The notes under the pieces are model-generated. The model did not search any database and had not been told where the DNA came from. It saw only the letters and a program-made list of their open reading frames with translations. Positions 30,610 to 47,041 of a stretch of DNA of 64,000 bases are shown here, piece after piece. The stretch lies in NCBI RefSeq assembly GCF_018812025.1, contig NC_063066.1, forward strand, positions 10,299,882 through 10,363,881. Reading direction: 5' to 3'. How positions within the stretch are numbered: the first letter of the stretch is position 1; every line of letters starts with the position of its first letter. Made by a program: the position numbers and the translations under genes. The DNA is from Megalobrama amblycephala (lineage: Eukaryota; Chordata; Actinopteri; Cypriniformes; Xenocyprididae).

Positions 30610-32599
30610 GCAAGCACTGTATATCCGAGTCACGGATAGACCTACTGCTTTACATCACAGCGACGACCAGTGGCTCCACGGAGCTACTGCGTAATGCTGA
30701 TATTTCGTCTTTTGAAAATTAGCAGCTGTATGCTTCTCCGTCAAGTCAATGCACATCTTTTTAAAACTGTAAAACCTCAGGGCCAATCCAAGAAAAATAT
30801 TCATTTTATGTCAACTCCCTCCTAAATATGTGCAAACAAAGACATTAACCATGGTACAACTGACATCATGTCTTTTTCAGTTTTTTTTTTTTTTTTTTGC
30901 CTGTGTTAATGCCAACTTCATACATTTTGGCACAGGTGTGTATTTTTATTGAAATTTTACAAGTTCACCCTCATTTCCTTTAAATCTATTTTGCACTAGG
31001 TACTAAACATTTCCTCTCAGAACCTTTTGGACAAAAAATGTCCTCATTGAAACCCAATAAAACTGCAATTTATAATCCCAGGGCCATTTAACTGTAAATT
31101 GTTGAAATCTTTATTAATAGGCTTTCATTTTGTTGGCAAGGCTTCCATATGGCGCCATTTTTCAGGTTTGGCCTATAAAGCAAATACTCGCTTTATTCTT
31201 GTTTTCTGTTTATGCATATTATGGAGCCAATTGGATAAATTATTCAGCTATAATTGTGTGGGTGTGTTGGTATGTGTGTTATAAAAATTGTGTGCATGTA
31301 ATAAAAAAAGACTCTACTGCAAAACACGAATCCAACCACTGTGTGTTCCAGTGAAGTTTTGCTGGCATCTAATGGGAAAAATTTGGTACTGTGCCCAAAC
31401 TAAATTTTACTGAAAGCTCATTTTTTGAGATATCAACCTCAAATTTGGAACACAATCTTTGATTTTCAACATGTTAAACAGTTTTAGAGTTCAACATGTT
31501 TCATAAAATATATATTTTATATAAAATAATGTTCATTAATCATTTTCATTTTCAAATGAAAATAGTGACGGCTCTTGTCTCCGTAAATACAGTAAGAAAC
31601 GATGGTAACTTTAACCACATTTAACAGTACATTAGCAACATGCTAACGAAACATTTAGAAAGACAATTTACAAATATCACTAAAAATATCATGTTATCAT
31701 GGATCATGTCAGTTATTATTGCTCCATCTGCCATTTTTTGCTGTTGTCCTTGCTTGCTTACCTAGTCTGATGATTCAGCTGTGCACAGATCCAGACGTTA
31801 ATACTGGCTGCCCTTGTGTAATGCCTCGATCATGGGCTGGCATATGCAAATATTGGAGGCGTACATATTAATGAGCCCGACTGTTACGTAACAGTCGGTG
31901 TTATGTTGAGATTCGCCTGTTCTTCGGAGGTCTTTTAAACAAATTAGATTTATATAAGGAGGAAACAATGGAGTTTGAGACTCACTGTATGTCATTTCCA
32001 TGTACTGAACTCTTGTTATTCAACTATGCCAAGGTAAATTCAATTCGATGGCACCTTTAAACTCTTTTTACTTAGAGATTCTGACAATGTTTTTTTTTTG
32101 TTTTGTTTTTTTAATGAGACCGAACTTGAGTGCTTCAAATTTTTATGACAGTTTTTTGACAGATATTTTTGTCCACTATGGACCAATGTGTAATTTGTTT
32201 TAATTGACGGACAAGGGTTAAACAGAAATTTGTAGATTGCCATGATGTATCTCTTCAAAACAAGAGTATCTTCTCTTTTATCACTTTGTTATATTTTGTT
32301 AAGCCTTTGTCAACCTTGTTACTATGATTTTCTACAGTAAACAAATAATTTAAACTTAATTTATAATAATCAGCATTAAATTATTTCTAAAAATGACATT
32401 AAGCAGGTGTTTCAACTTTAAAGTATTAGCTATATTCCAAGCTAAACATGCAATTAACACTTGAAAACATCTTTGTCTGATAGAAAGTTTAAAATCTTAA
32501 AGAAATGTACTTTAAGAATAAACTTTTCAGAATGAAAAAGTTTTGTGGAATGAAAAATGACCAAAGAAACGTATTAAATAAAGCAAAACACAAAGTAAC
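30610..32599. other. rpl39/upf3b intergenic region
   Basis: AT-rich, no exon recognised. 31560-32062 belongs to a repeat known from many cyprinid loci; 30610-31559 is unassigned. Confidence 0.5.
31560..32062. mobile_element. Cyprinid interspersed repeat with GACTGTTACGTAACAGTC palindrome
   Basis: Contains an 18 bp perfect palindrome around 31879-31896 and ends GGCACCTTTAAA. I recognise the sequence as a common cyprinid repeat; the left limit is uncertain. Confidence 0.6.
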
Positions 32600-33453
32600 A
32601 TATAAGTTGTTCATTTATTGTCTTTTTGGATTTCTCTTCATACTTTGACAAAGCTGCAACTATAAAAGGAAAACAAGCTGTGTTTTGAGTTGAGGATTAG
32701 TTACAATGGAACATACAACTGGATGACAGAACATGACAGTTTCCAAACCAAGCTAACCAGAGGATGCATTTTTCTGAGTGGTAGGATATGCTTCAATACC
32801 AAAACTATAAAAGGCCACATCTGTTTTTGCATATAATTTAGTCGACTTGCAGAAAAGAATTAACAGTGATCAAGGCATCAGCATCATAAAGCATGGCTCT
32901 TTTTCCACCTGACCAATCCCTAACCAGAACAGAAATGGTTGCAGGCTACATCCATGCTCGGAGAACACAAATTCATTACTGATTGTCTGAAGTGAAATGC
33001 ACCGTATGATACCAGATAGAAGGGTTCAGGTAAGGCGCGGAAGATCTTTCTAAAGCAGAACAGTGAGAAATGTTGAGCAAGCTAGATCAGACGTTTTATA
33101 AACTATGTAACAGAAAAGCAAGGGAAGTAAAACAAGTTTGGCTGTGTACCAAAAGTAAGGCCACTTTGAGTTAACATGGTCCAATCACTTTGGCTTCTCT
33201 CGTGGTTATGTCCCGTTTCTCAAATCTAACCGTCGGTTAGGACTTGCCTTGCTCATGAACAGGAACTTTAGGGGCTCATTCAGGCACTGGAGGGCAACAG
33301 GTATGTGCTCTCGTGTCAATGACGAGAGGTTTTTTTTTTGAATGTGTGGGGATTTCTTTTGCTGACAGCACCATGTTTTTGAGGTGTTTGTCCTGATTAG
33401 AACAGAGCCCCTCCTCTCTTGAGACATCATTTCATGCTAGCGGAGCTGCTTCC
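32600..33453 (-). other. upf3b: upf3b 3' UTR
   Basis: About 850 bp between the upf3b stop and a minus-strand AATAAA at 32614-32619. No repeat family or coding potential was recognised. Confidence 0.6.
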
Positions 33454-36400
33454 TCACTCGGCCACTTTCTCTTGAGAATTCTTAGACTCCCGCTCAGCCC
33501 TCCTGTCCGCTGCCTGCCCATCTCCTCCTGCTCCTCCTCCCCGGTTACGGCTCCTCGCCCCGGGCTGGTACAGCTGAATTGCAGGCCGATCCTAAGGCAG
33601 AAATGTAAAATGAATTATTATTAGCTATATGTCAAATAAATCAGTAAAAAAAAATATCATAAAAGAGCAAGTACCTTATTTCTCAGACGGTCCCTTTTGG
33701 CACTGTCTTCCTTTTTGTTGTCCTTTGATGGCTTTTCGGGATGAGCATTAACTGAGGACTCTCCGGTGTTTTCATTCTTTCTTCTCTCCCAAACGCGCTC
33801 CTTGTCCTTCTTCCCTTCGTCCTCTCTCTTTTTGTAGGTGTTTTCTCCGTCCTGACGTTCCCTTCTCCTCCTCCGTTCTTCATCTTGCCTTCTGATGCGT
33901 TCTTTTTCTTTCTGTCTTCGCTCTCTGTCTCTGTCCCGGTCTCTATCTCGGTCTCCATCACGTTCTCTGTAATCTTTATGCCCACTATCCTCTGATCTAC
34001 ATGACAATGCATATTGACAATGTGATATAACAATGAAAGGAGAAGACTTGGAAAGTGAAAGATGGGTTGAGTAAGGCTGGGAATGTTTTTCATCTAGCGC
34101 TAGTGTGGAGTGTAACCAAACTTACTTGGGCCCCTTCTCCTCTCTGTGTTCACCATTCTGTCTCTTCTTCATCTCTCCTCCTCCAGGAGGTCGATCTTCC
34201 TTCTGTTTCTCTCTGTCTTGTTTCTTAGGCTTGTCTTTTGGCTTCTCAGCATCACCATTGTCTGCTTTCTCTGGTTTTCTTAAGAGCTGAATGACAAAAC
34301 AACAGGTGTTTACTTCAGGATGCATTAAACTGATCAAAAGTGACAGTAAACACATCTATAATGTTACAAATGATTTCTATTAGAAATAAATGCTGGTTTT
34401 TATTTTTTACTTTTAATTCATCAAGGTTTCCACAAAAATTAAGCAGCACAACTGTTTTTAATATTAATCAAAATAATGAATGTTTCTCAAGCAGCAAATC
34501 AGCATATCAGAATGATTTTAGAAGGATCATGTGACACTGAAGACTGGAATAATGATGCTAAAAACTCAGCTTTGACATCACAGAAATACATTACATTTAA
34601 TTCTATGTATATTTTACTCAATTTACCGTTTTTTTTTTTGTTTTTTTTTACTGATCCCAAATTTTTTGTTCTTTTAGTAAACTAAGTTCTTTTAGTAAAC
34701 TATAATAATGAATCTAGGTAGTCAAATATATTTGCACAATTACGTACCTTGATTTTTGGCTGATCATCTTTAGGTTGGTCCTTATCCTTATCAGATGCCT
34801 TTTCTCCTTTTTTCAATTTCTCAGCCTCTTTTCTTTTTCTTCTGTCCTCCTCTCTCCACTTACGCCGTTCTTCATCTCGTAAGCGTTTGCGCTCTAGCTC
34901 TCTCCGTCTCCTCTCTTCCTTCTTCTCTTCTCGAATCCTCTGGGAAGGACAGGATGAGAGTGCATAAGCACACTACACATGCAGTATGACATATTATATG
35001 TATGGAAACCAAATTAACTGGTGACAGGCTAATGAAGTATGCAATTACATCAGTTAATACTACACCCTCACTTTACCTGTTTATTCTTAAGGAAGTCCAA
35101 GAGAGGTGTTGTTTTTTTAGCTGGAGAAAGAACATTTTAAAAGATTTTTAAAAAAGAACAAAATTGTATTAAGTTGTTTTTTTAAGAATGGAAGCTTGTT
35201 TCCCCCCACAGACTAACAAAATAAAAAAGGTAATTGTGACTTTTTATCTCACAATTCTGACTTTTTTTCTCGCAACTGTGATATAAACAATTGTGAGTTA
35301 TTCAACTTTAAAGAAAATTTGCAATCGCAATTGAGAAAAAGTCAGAATAGTGAGATAAAAAGTCGCAATTACCTTTTGTATTTTTTATTCCGTGGTGGAA
35401 ATAAGCTTCTATACTTTTGTGCCGAAACTCACCACTGAGCTCTTTTGTCTTGGCCTCTATTTCCTCAAGTAAAGTCTCCGGATTAGAAGGAAATTTTTCC
35501 TCATCGCCATTGTAGAACTCCAAAAACTTTTTGTAATCGGCATCTAGTAGGAAACAGGTAAACAAACATAAAGTCAGCGTGAAATGAAAATTCCTATCAT
35601 CTTTTCTCCCCTCCTGTGATGTATATTTGACTGAAGCAGCTTCTCAAATGAGAAAAAAAATGTAGTACAGGAATTATGTCCATTGGGATATTGATTGGAT
35701 CATTGTTGTTTGTGAATTGCTGCAATCTTATGTGATTGACAGGTTGCTGGAGGGGAGGAATTATTTTCCAGCTCTTGCACTTGTGCCCACGTCATCAGAG
35801 AAGAAAAGAGGAGTCATTGTGAAGGGAGGGCACATAAATAAATTAAAAAATAATAATGTAGACAGACAGATCATTTATAATAAGCACTGCAATATACCAT
35901 AAAACAAATATGAATTGTCAAATTTGATTTCATGGTGACTAACATTTTCCCAATGTTAACTATTGTTTGTAATGATTTTATGTTTTACCATCTTCAATTG
36001 TTCCACTTTTGGCATCCTTCTTCTTGCTTCTTTTCTTAGCAACTTTCTGGAATGGTGCAAACTCAACAATGGCTGGATATTCTTGTCCTGTAATATACAA
36101 AAAAAACAAAAAAACGTTTTACTGTAAGAGAAGTTCACCAGCATAGAAAACACCTCAGTCTGAAGCATAAAAAATGTATTATAATAATAATGAATTACTA
36201 GAAATCTCTACAGCATTTAAGGAGTATTAACAACTTCACAAAAGTTTGATTACTAAAACAATTGATTAGTCAGTAAACAATGAATGCTTTAAATAATAAT
36301 GTCACATAAAAGCCAAACCTCGATTATCAATAAAGACATAGCCGTCAAAACGGTCTCTGAAGAGAACTATGTCATCTTGATTTTTGAAATTCAGATATGC

Positions 36401-37182
36401 TCTTGCAAACAGATGAGGGAAAAGACTGCAAATAAACAAACACATTGATCAGCCATAAAATACTTTTTATTCCTTTCACTTTTCTGATTTCTTTTATGAA
36501 ATACAGCATCTACAAACCTAGTATCACTAGAGAAAAACTCCAGGTAATCCAGCTCTGGAAGAGGCTGCAGTTGCTCCTCTAAGTCTTCTTTAGTTAGACT
36601 CGGAGGTAGACGTCGAATCACAATCTAAAAATATGGTAAAAAAGAACAAAAATCAATATTGGAGTTACTTGCATAAATACACTTTATATATTGTTATACA
36701 ATGTAATACCCATACGTAATACACATAAGTCTGCGTGGTTAAGGTATTAGATTAGAAGAGTTAAAGTTGTTAACCTAACATGCTGGAATACTTTACATGC
36801 CACTGTACATACTGATATATGATTCTTCTGTTATAGTGCTAATGCTCGCAGTGATTGCAAACTTTGACAGGAGGATTTGCTAACCAGTATGTTCAGGCAT
36901 GCTTATCTGCAACGTTTAACTCAAACACCGAATAATATGTAAACATATTACTACAAATACAGCCACAAACAATATGTTTAGTATTTTAAATAAAAGCGCA
37001 AAGCTGCTTTGTTCGTAGACTATTTGTGGCAGGAATGTAGCCAGCTAGCCTGCCTGCTAACTAACTACCTTTGTCATAGCCTCCTTCTTCTCTTTATTTG
37101 GCTTCTCTGCTTTTTCGTTGTCGTCACACTTTATTTCCACTTTCTTTTCTCTGGGACGCGTGTTTTCCTTGTCCTCCTTCAT
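33454..37182 (-). CDS. upf3b: UPF3B, regulator of nonsense-mediated mRNA decay, ten exons
   Basis: UPF3B bridges the exon junction complex to UPF2 and UPF1 during nonsense-mediated decay. Coding exons (minus): 37069-37182, 36518-36624, 36319-36425, 35989-36087, 35433-35543, 35077-35120, 34748-34939, 34126-34286, 33675-33996, 33454-33591; total 1395 nt, 464 aa (human 470-483). The RRM-like UPF3 domain spans about residues 36-145 (VIRRLPPSLTKEDL, then FKNQDDIVLFRDRFDGYVF), followed by a conserved segment around KKTTPLLDFLKNKQ. Residues 195-419 are a long charged R/E/K helix region with an RDRD stretch in exon 9. The EJC-binding motif KRDRLRNKDRPAIQLYQPGA (412-431) is intact across the last junction. 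The gene is divergent with ndufa1. A poly(A) signal is at 32614-32619. Confidence 0.96.
34326..34680 (-). mobile_element. TTCAAAAGTTTGGGG-type MITE in upf3b intron
   Basis: Reverse copy with GATCAAAAGTGACAGTAAAC and CATGTGACACTGAAGACTGG; ends degenerate. Confidence 0.75.
35215..35385. repeat. Self-complementary short-repeat block (small copy)
   Basis: TAATTGTGACTTTTTATCTC at the left is mirrored by GAGATAAAAAGTCGCAATTA at the right, with CAGAATTGTGAG-type units between. Same family as 5860-6340; forms a near-perfect hairpin in a upf3b intron. Confidence 0.75.
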
Positions 37183-37914
37183 GGTCCCTTGCTAACTTTA
37201 GCAACGACGTCTGACTTCGTATGTTTCTTGTTGTTACTGGTCGCGTCTGCTATCTCTCTCTCCAGTGCCTATAACTTTCCGCAGTTGTTTCTCCGTAAGA
37301 CCAGCAGGCGCCTCTGATTGGCTACAGCTCATGACGCAAAGAGTCGCTTAATAAGACGAGGAGCGTCCACTTTTCCACTCTCCTCCTGTGTCCCTGACAG
37401 GTGAGATGGGGAGAAATCTCTACTTTAATGATAATTAGCGACTGTTGACGGCAATAGCAGCATATCTGCCACAATTATTACATTAAAAAAAATCACACAC
37501 TGCTTGTGAAACTAATACTTAAGTTGCTCTTTCATGCAGAGTGGACAGGCTAGATTTTTCTGTACTCCTCCCAACTCTTTAGTTATGTTTTATCGTTTAA
37601 AAAAAACGTCATTCTGAGCTACGCATGTCCCGATTAAGGAAGTGGCCATTAATCTGTTAATACCTTTTTTTTACAGTCTATGGTTAATCCTTAAACCAAG
37701 AGCCACAATGCGGCGCTGCAGTATTTCACGCGAGGTTTTCACATGCGGAAGTGAATTATACACTTCTCGGAAGTTGTTTATGTGACCGTCATAAGGGCAG
37801 ACATTTTGGCCCGTGTAAATGACGCTTTTGCAAGAATTTGTTGGAAAATATTAAATAACCCGTGTCTGCTGCAACAATTTCTTTGTATATTTACCCTCAT
37901 ATTTTACCACAACC
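37183..37914. promoter_or_regulatory. Shared upf3b/ndufa1 divergent promoter region
   Basis: The 732 bp between the two start codons is the only space for both promoters. Two ETS-type sites, GCGGAAGT (37745-37752) and TCGGAAGT (37767-37774), lie 22 bp apart in the same orientation, about 140-170 bp above ndufa1. ETS/GABP sites are typical of promoters of nuclear mitochondrial genes. No TATA box is evident. Confidence 0.55.
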
Positions 37915-38408
37915 ATGTGGTATGAGATATTGCCCGGGTTTGCTATTATGACAGTATGTCTGATCATTCCTGGTGTTGCAACTGCTCAAATCCAGAAGTT
38001 CACAAACGGTGGAAAGGTGAGTGGTGATTATGAACAATGTTTGTCGGTCTCTAGTCACTGAGTATCTGCTTTAGTGAATATTTTAATAGTTAGAAACGTT
38101 TGTTTCACCCTGACATTGGCCAGATATTTCTGTATGCCCTTATATGTCTGAAGTATGTAATCCCTTTTTTTGAACTCACAGGAAAAGCGGATTGCACGGG
38201 TTCCCTATCACTGGTATTTGATGGAGAGAGACAAGAGAGTGTCTGGAAGTGGTGAACATTACCGAGCCAAGGTTAAAAAAAAAAATACTTGTATAAGCTT
38301 GTGTAGATATGTATCAGTACTGACCATATGCTCACCAAAGCAGGTGTTGTAATATTTTTCTTTGTCGTTTTTTTTTTTTTTCCACAGGGACTTGAAAACA
38401 TCAAGTGA
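37915..38408 (+). CDS. ndufa1: NADH dehydrogenase 1 alpha subcomplex subunit 1 (MWFE)
   Basis: A 70 aa accessory subunit of mitochondrial complex I, needed for assembly of the membrane arm. Exons: 37915-38016, 38182-38271, 38388-38408, all GT-AG and in phase. The product begins [14 protein letters not shown] (human MWFEILPGLSVM), with one hydrophobic membrane segment at about residues 5-24 that also acts as an uncleaved import signal. The conserved [17 protein letters not shown] and final GLENIK follow. Length equals human NDUFA1 exactly. ATTAAA at 38455-38460 is the probable poly(A) signal. Confidence 0.96.
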
Positions 38409-38460
38409 AAAGCCACCCAGATGAAACTGAAATGTACATTTTGTCCAGCTGTCTATTAAA

Positions 38461-40228
38461 AATTTGTCTCTAAATTATTAATTTGCTTGCTGTTGTCATC
38501 TTTTTTCATATTTGAAATATTTTCATAAGAGTTGTTACATGGTTATGTTTTGATACTGGTCCACTGTGGTGTGAATATACATTTGGAAATTGTTTTGCAT
38601 GGTTTACGATATTAGATTTATGTAACGGGATCAGATTTGATTCCTTTCCCAATTAACTTAGACAATTACTAATAACTGAAACCTAATTTTGATGCCAGAA
38701 TTCAAGCAGCACATTAAAAACATTTAATTAAATAACTTATCACTTCATCATGTACTCAAGATTAATGATGGGTTAATATAGAGTGCTTGGTCCAATCCCT
38801 GCAGTTTTTACAGAGGCAGATAAATACATTGTACATATTATATACTCCAAAGCCTACAAAAAGTGCTTAAAATGATTATAATTGATCAATTTAAATGGAT
38901 CTACAGAATACTTGATAATATACAAAGTACACATAATGTGCATAAACGGGTTGTAATATGATTATGTGATATCCAGGCTGCACAGAATCCTTGGTAGCAC
39001 TTTATTTTATAGTCCTATTTTGCATATACATACTATATACTACTTGGTGTAATAATTACAATAACTGGGTAATAACTAGGTACTAGTCCTGAACCTCCCC
39101 CTAAACCTAATCTTAACCCATGTAGTTACCTTATATTATTCAGTATGCTCTTGTAAGTACACTAAAAGTGCACATACTGTAAAATTAAGTGAAACCAGAT
39201 CCTTTGACAGCTTCAAATGGAGCATCAGTAGACATAATATAGTATGTTATACAATAAGCAGACAAAATGTACTTTAGTAATAACACTTATTTTGTAAAGA
39301 GAATCTTGTGTGCTTTTTACATCCATTTAGAAGTCCAGTGGAGACAACTGAGATAAAGATCAAGAAGTAAGAAAGTACACATTACATACTCTTTACCAAA
39401 CCATTATACTTATGTGGCTCTTACGGTCAGATAATTGTGATTTCCAGGCCCGGAAAAGTCACGGAAATGGATATTTTCAAAATCATGAAAATGACTATTG
39501 TGAATGCATTTCTAGTTAAGCTCAGCTCTAAACCTTCTCATTGTGTAGATATTGCTATTTGTAAATGCAATCTCAGATAAAACCAATTTTTAAAAATCCT
39601 TATCCAGTAACTCACGACTGGAAAAGTTATCGAAAATCATTGGTCAAATAATAATACAGGGATATTTCCCATAGAGCAGGAGTTTGTGACTATACAAATA
39701 CAAATAACTGATATCGGAATGTAAAAATCCAGCATTTTATAGGGTTACTTCCTATGTTGCCATCTAAACTGCATATACTTAATTTAAACGAAGTAATTCT
39801 TAAAAAAAAAAAAAAGAATATTGTTGAAAGTTCCAGCAATTAGAGATGTAGAAACAAAGTCTACAGTTTATCTAACCTCACAAGGTTAACACAGGGTTAT
39901 AACTAAAGAAGGGGTAAATTCTCATAGTTAATTAAAGTTCCAATATGGCAGTGGATCACATGACCATTGTTTATTTAGATGCAAAAACACATCACATGTA
40001 GGGTATTGCATTAGGAAATTAATTGTTCTACTAATTAAAGAAAATGTACACAACAATTTGTTCACAAGCCTCTCACTGTGTATTATACAGGAGGATGTCC
40101 AAGCAGAGAAAAATGTATACAAACATATTTCAGTAAAATCTGTCTTAATCATGTTTTAAGTTGTCTTCTTCCTTTTAAAACAGAAAAAAGGACAAACGAA
40201 AACTGAAAACATAATTCTGCAGGACAGT
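38461..40228. other. ndufa1/nkap convergent intergenic region
   Basis: No exon recognised; in particular no AKAP14, which lies here in human. An interspersed repeat is at 38992-39205. The nkap 3' UTR occupies the right part; a minus-strand AATAAA at 39970-39975 is a candidate poly(A) signal. Confidence 0.5.
38992..39205. mobile_element. Short inverted-repeat element
   Basis: Ends GGTAGCACTTTATTTTATAG and TGTAAAATTAAGTGAAACC are imperfect inverted repeats; 210 bp, non-coding. Confidence 0.55.
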
Positions 40229-43630
<3,402 letters not shown>

Positions 43631-44090
43631 TGCTATAATCTTATTATCTTGTTAATTTAATGACTTTCTTTTATACTGTTAGGTCAAAAACGTCGTGTTA
43701 ATTACATTTTGTTGTCATGTCGCAGTTCACCATTAGCAAAGATAATCTAGCTAGATTAGCGTACTGCGATTTCGAGTTCTTTAACTACTGAGACAAAAAA
43801 AATGTATATAAAATACGGTTGTGTTGAGACTCACCACGAAAGCTGTAACAACTTAAACGAGGGTCATGGGACCAAAATGTTAACTAGTATCGTTGAACTA
43901 CTACTTGTGTCTCTTCTGCTTGTGTTTACGTTTCCGTTACGTTAAATTCTTCTATTCTGAAGAATGACTCATTGTGACAAGACACGCGCAATATCGCCCC
44001 CTGGAGACCCGGAAGGTGCGTATTTGGACAAAATGGCACTCAAATCTGTTATTGTACATATTGGAAAAGGCTTTGACAGACACACACACA

Positions 44091-45034
44091 CAGGGGCGGC
44101 GCCAGCCGATTTTGTCGGGGCTTCAGCCCCGAATGTTTTGAGTCAAGCCCCGAATGTAATGACAGTCACTGAGCAAATATGAAACTGGACAATAGCCTAT
44201 GCAAACCCCCGAAATCATAAGTTGTTTTATTTCATTGCGCTTTGGCTTTGCATATACTGCATACAGCCTGTAAAAATAGACCTTAAAAATAATCTAGCCT
44301 ATAGAATACATTTCTTTGCTGTCGGTAGCCTATGGGCTACACCGTTTCTTCCTCTCTGTTGAATATGCAGCAGGTAGGGGAGGAGCTAGCACAGTCAACC
44401 GCAAGAGTGCGAGACAGTCAGCGAGCAGGAATTTCAGGTTTGAGGTTTCTTAACAGTGCTCTCAAAATATAATTTCTAAACATATCTCTCTATTAAAATA
44501 CGTTAAGCAGTTCAATACCGCTTTTCTACAGTATCCGACCATACACCGGCAGCGCTTTCTCTCTCTCGCACATTTGCGCACACGCGATCAGCTGGTGATC
44601 TGGTGATCAAAATAAAAGCTCAAGGATTTATCTTTTAAAAAGAAATGAGTACACAAGTATTGTAAAAAAGATGTTTGAACCCTTTTTAATGTCCAGGTAC
44701 AAGTCAACGCTGTTTCTTTGTTCAATTTGCACACTGTACATGGGTTGAAGCTCTTAATTTTGAGTTTCCAGAGTGCACCAGATTGATGCATTTAACCTTA
44801 AAATGTACAAAATTTTCTTCCGGGGGGGCATGCCCCCGGACCCCCCTAGAGCTGGTACATCCAACAAAGTTTTACAAATTACAGTGTCGAATAATGTACA
44901 TTTTCTAAACAAGAATACGACAACAAAAGCTCCTTTCATGTCAGTAAAGCTGTTAATAGAAAATTTAAATGTCTTTGGACAAATATAGATTTGGGCTAAG
45001 CCCCGAATGTTTGCAATGTCTGGCTCCGCCCCTG
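44091..45034. mobile_element. hAT-like element inserted in a (CA)n repeat
   Basis: Left CAGGGGCGGCGCCAGCC, right GGCTCCGCCCCTG; both flanks are CACACACA, an 8 bp target duplication within a microsatellite. Direct GCCCCGAATGT motifs recur near both ends. 944 bp, no transposase. Confidence 0.8.
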
Positions 45035-45680
45035 CACACACACACATATATCCATTTGACAAGATGGAAGATTTGCAACATGTGATTAAAGATTTATTTA
45101 AGTGAAGAAAAAAAATAATCTTTTTAAGCACCTTACAGCTTGCTGAATGTAGCCTATATCTATGTTGTTTTATCATGTTCACTGGTTCACTTTGTTTGCA
45201 TAAAACTATTTTAATAAATGCTAGACAGAATAAGCATTTTTATAATTTGGACTTTTGACTCAAAAGCTGATATTTACTGAGATATAACCCTGATGCAAAC
45301 GTACCCATCTGACAACCCTTCTTATCTACAGCCAGAGCAACTATGAGACTTTTAATAATACTGTAATAAAACGTTTACACATATGTAAACCTATTGTATA
45401 CTATGTCTTGTCAATAGAGAACTTTATAATTTTCAGTTATAATAATAATAATGTGATTATTTTATTATATAATGCACTTTTATACAGACTCAAAACTGGA
45501 AATATACACCTTATTAGCTATTTTATTTAAAAAATGAGACTAGTAACCTGAAAAAAATATGGAAACCTTTTCAAATATAAAAACAAATAAACTGAAACAA
45601 CAATGTAAAACTAAATCTTTGTAATTTGCCCTAATTTGCATATATTTTTAATCTATCTTCTCTATATATCTGCATCATAT

Positions 45681-46115
45681 ATGTGACCCTGGACCACAAA
45701 ACCAGTCATAAGTCACACGGGTATATTTGTAGCAATAGGCAACTGTATGGGTCAAAATTATCGATTTTTCTTTTATGCCAAAAATCATTAGGATATTAAG
45801 TAAAGATCATGTTCCATGAAGATATTTTGTAAATTTACTACCGTAAATATATAAACATTTATTTTTGTGAGTGGATATGCATTGCTAAAGACTTCATTTA
45901 GACAAATTTAAAGGTGATTTTCTCAATAGGCCTATTTTAATTTTTTTTGCACCCTCAGATTCCAGATTTCCAGAGCTGTATCTCGGCCAAATATGGTCCT
46001 ATCCTATCAAACCATTCATCAAAGGAAAGCTTATTTATTCAGCATTCAGATGATGTATAAATCTCAATTTCAAAAAACTGACCCTTATGACTGGTTTTGT
46101 GCTCTTTGGTCACAT
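45681..46115. mobile_element. MITE with GTGACCCTGGACCAC ends
   Basis: Left GTGACCCTGGACCACAAAAC and right CTGGTTTTGTGCTCTTTGGT form inverted repeats with CAGTCATAAG inside. About 430 bp, non-coding, ending some 130 bp before the zbtb33 promoter. Confidence 0.85.
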
Positions 46116-46249
46116 ATTTGTTCTCTAAGTGCCTTTGTTTATTTGTGCTTGTGCAAATACAAGTAAAGTTTAAGAAGAAATCTTCCTGTCTGGCCTCATT
46201 AACATTCATCACACGTATGTTGTGACAGACATTAGTGCGCGACTCCTGT

Positions 46250-46401
46250 CGGCTGGTGGAGGCGCAAGCGCGAGACTCGTTCATCTCACACACAAGGAAC
46301 TCGAGCTCCGTTGTGTTGTCCACGGCAACCGACTCACGTTATCGCTGTCATTATTGTTTCTCAGCAAAGGGAATCGTGGATTTTAACGGGTCGCTTTGCA
46401 G
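46250..46401 (+). other. zbtb33: Probable 5' UTR exon and promoter of zbtb33
   Basis: A CpG-rich stretch with GGCGCAAGCGCG leads to a good splice donor, tttgcag/gtataag, at 46401/46402. The only coding exon of zbtb33 begins right after an acceptor (gtcacag) at 47039. An untranslated first exon ending at 46401 would join it with a 638 bp intron. The exact start is not visible. Confidence 0.5.
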
Positions 46402-47041
46402 GTATAAGATTTTGAGAATTCAATCCCGAGATTGTAGTTGATTAAAACTTTAATTCATCTTATTTAACCTGCATGCGCGTTGTTCTGCATCATATAGTCA
46501 GATAGGCCGCGCGCTGCCGCCAAACCAGGAAGGAGGGTTGAATCGAGCCATTTGTTTTTGTTTTCACACTGACCGCTGCCCACCGGTGCCATACCAGTTC
46601 TGAGTGCTATCTTCAAAAAGCTGTGGGCTCACAGAAACAATATTTTGTTTAATCACGTAAAACTAGTCAAGAGCATTAGTTTTATGTTACTTTTCAAGCG
46701 GCACGTCTTTATGCTTGTCTTTGTTGCTGTACAATTAGCCAGCTAGCGTGCCTTTGGTTCTCGTGCTTATACAGCTTCCACATTCTGTTGCCGTGAATTT
46801 AGAAACAAATAAAGTTGTATTGAACTTTTCAAATATGTGTAGAACGACATAACAAAAATATATGAAAATATGATTTATTTGTCATTGCTAGACAGCTGAA
46901 TGTGTCTGAGAGTATCTCTTGCATAATTGACAGCATTTGCATTGTTAGTTACATTTTAACATGTTTTATAATAGATTTAATTTGTTGTTATTAATGCTAA
47001 ATCTTATTAAAGTATTTTATTATACTCTTTTCGTCACAGGC

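Larger units (their letters stand above)
43631..46249. other. nkap/zbtb33 divergent intergenic region
   Basis: No exon recognised. The nkap promoter should lie in 43631-43950. Two elements (44091-45034, 45681-46115) take up more than half of the space. Confidence 0.5.

Noticed and set aside
33683..34093. 136-codon frame overlapping upf3b exon 9
   Set aside because: A shifted frame of the RD/RE-rich exon; the in-phase frame joins exons 8 and 10 and matches UPF3B.
38461..40228. Search for an AKAP14 gene between ndufa1 and nkap
   Set aside because: No exon-like stretch with conserved protein sequence was seen; only a repeat and probable 3' UTR.
46961..47041. 27-codon upstream extension of zbtb33
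   Set aside because: It runs back through a splice acceptor (tcgtcacag just before 47040) into AT-rich intron; the BTB proteins start at MSKLKLIS-type sequence.
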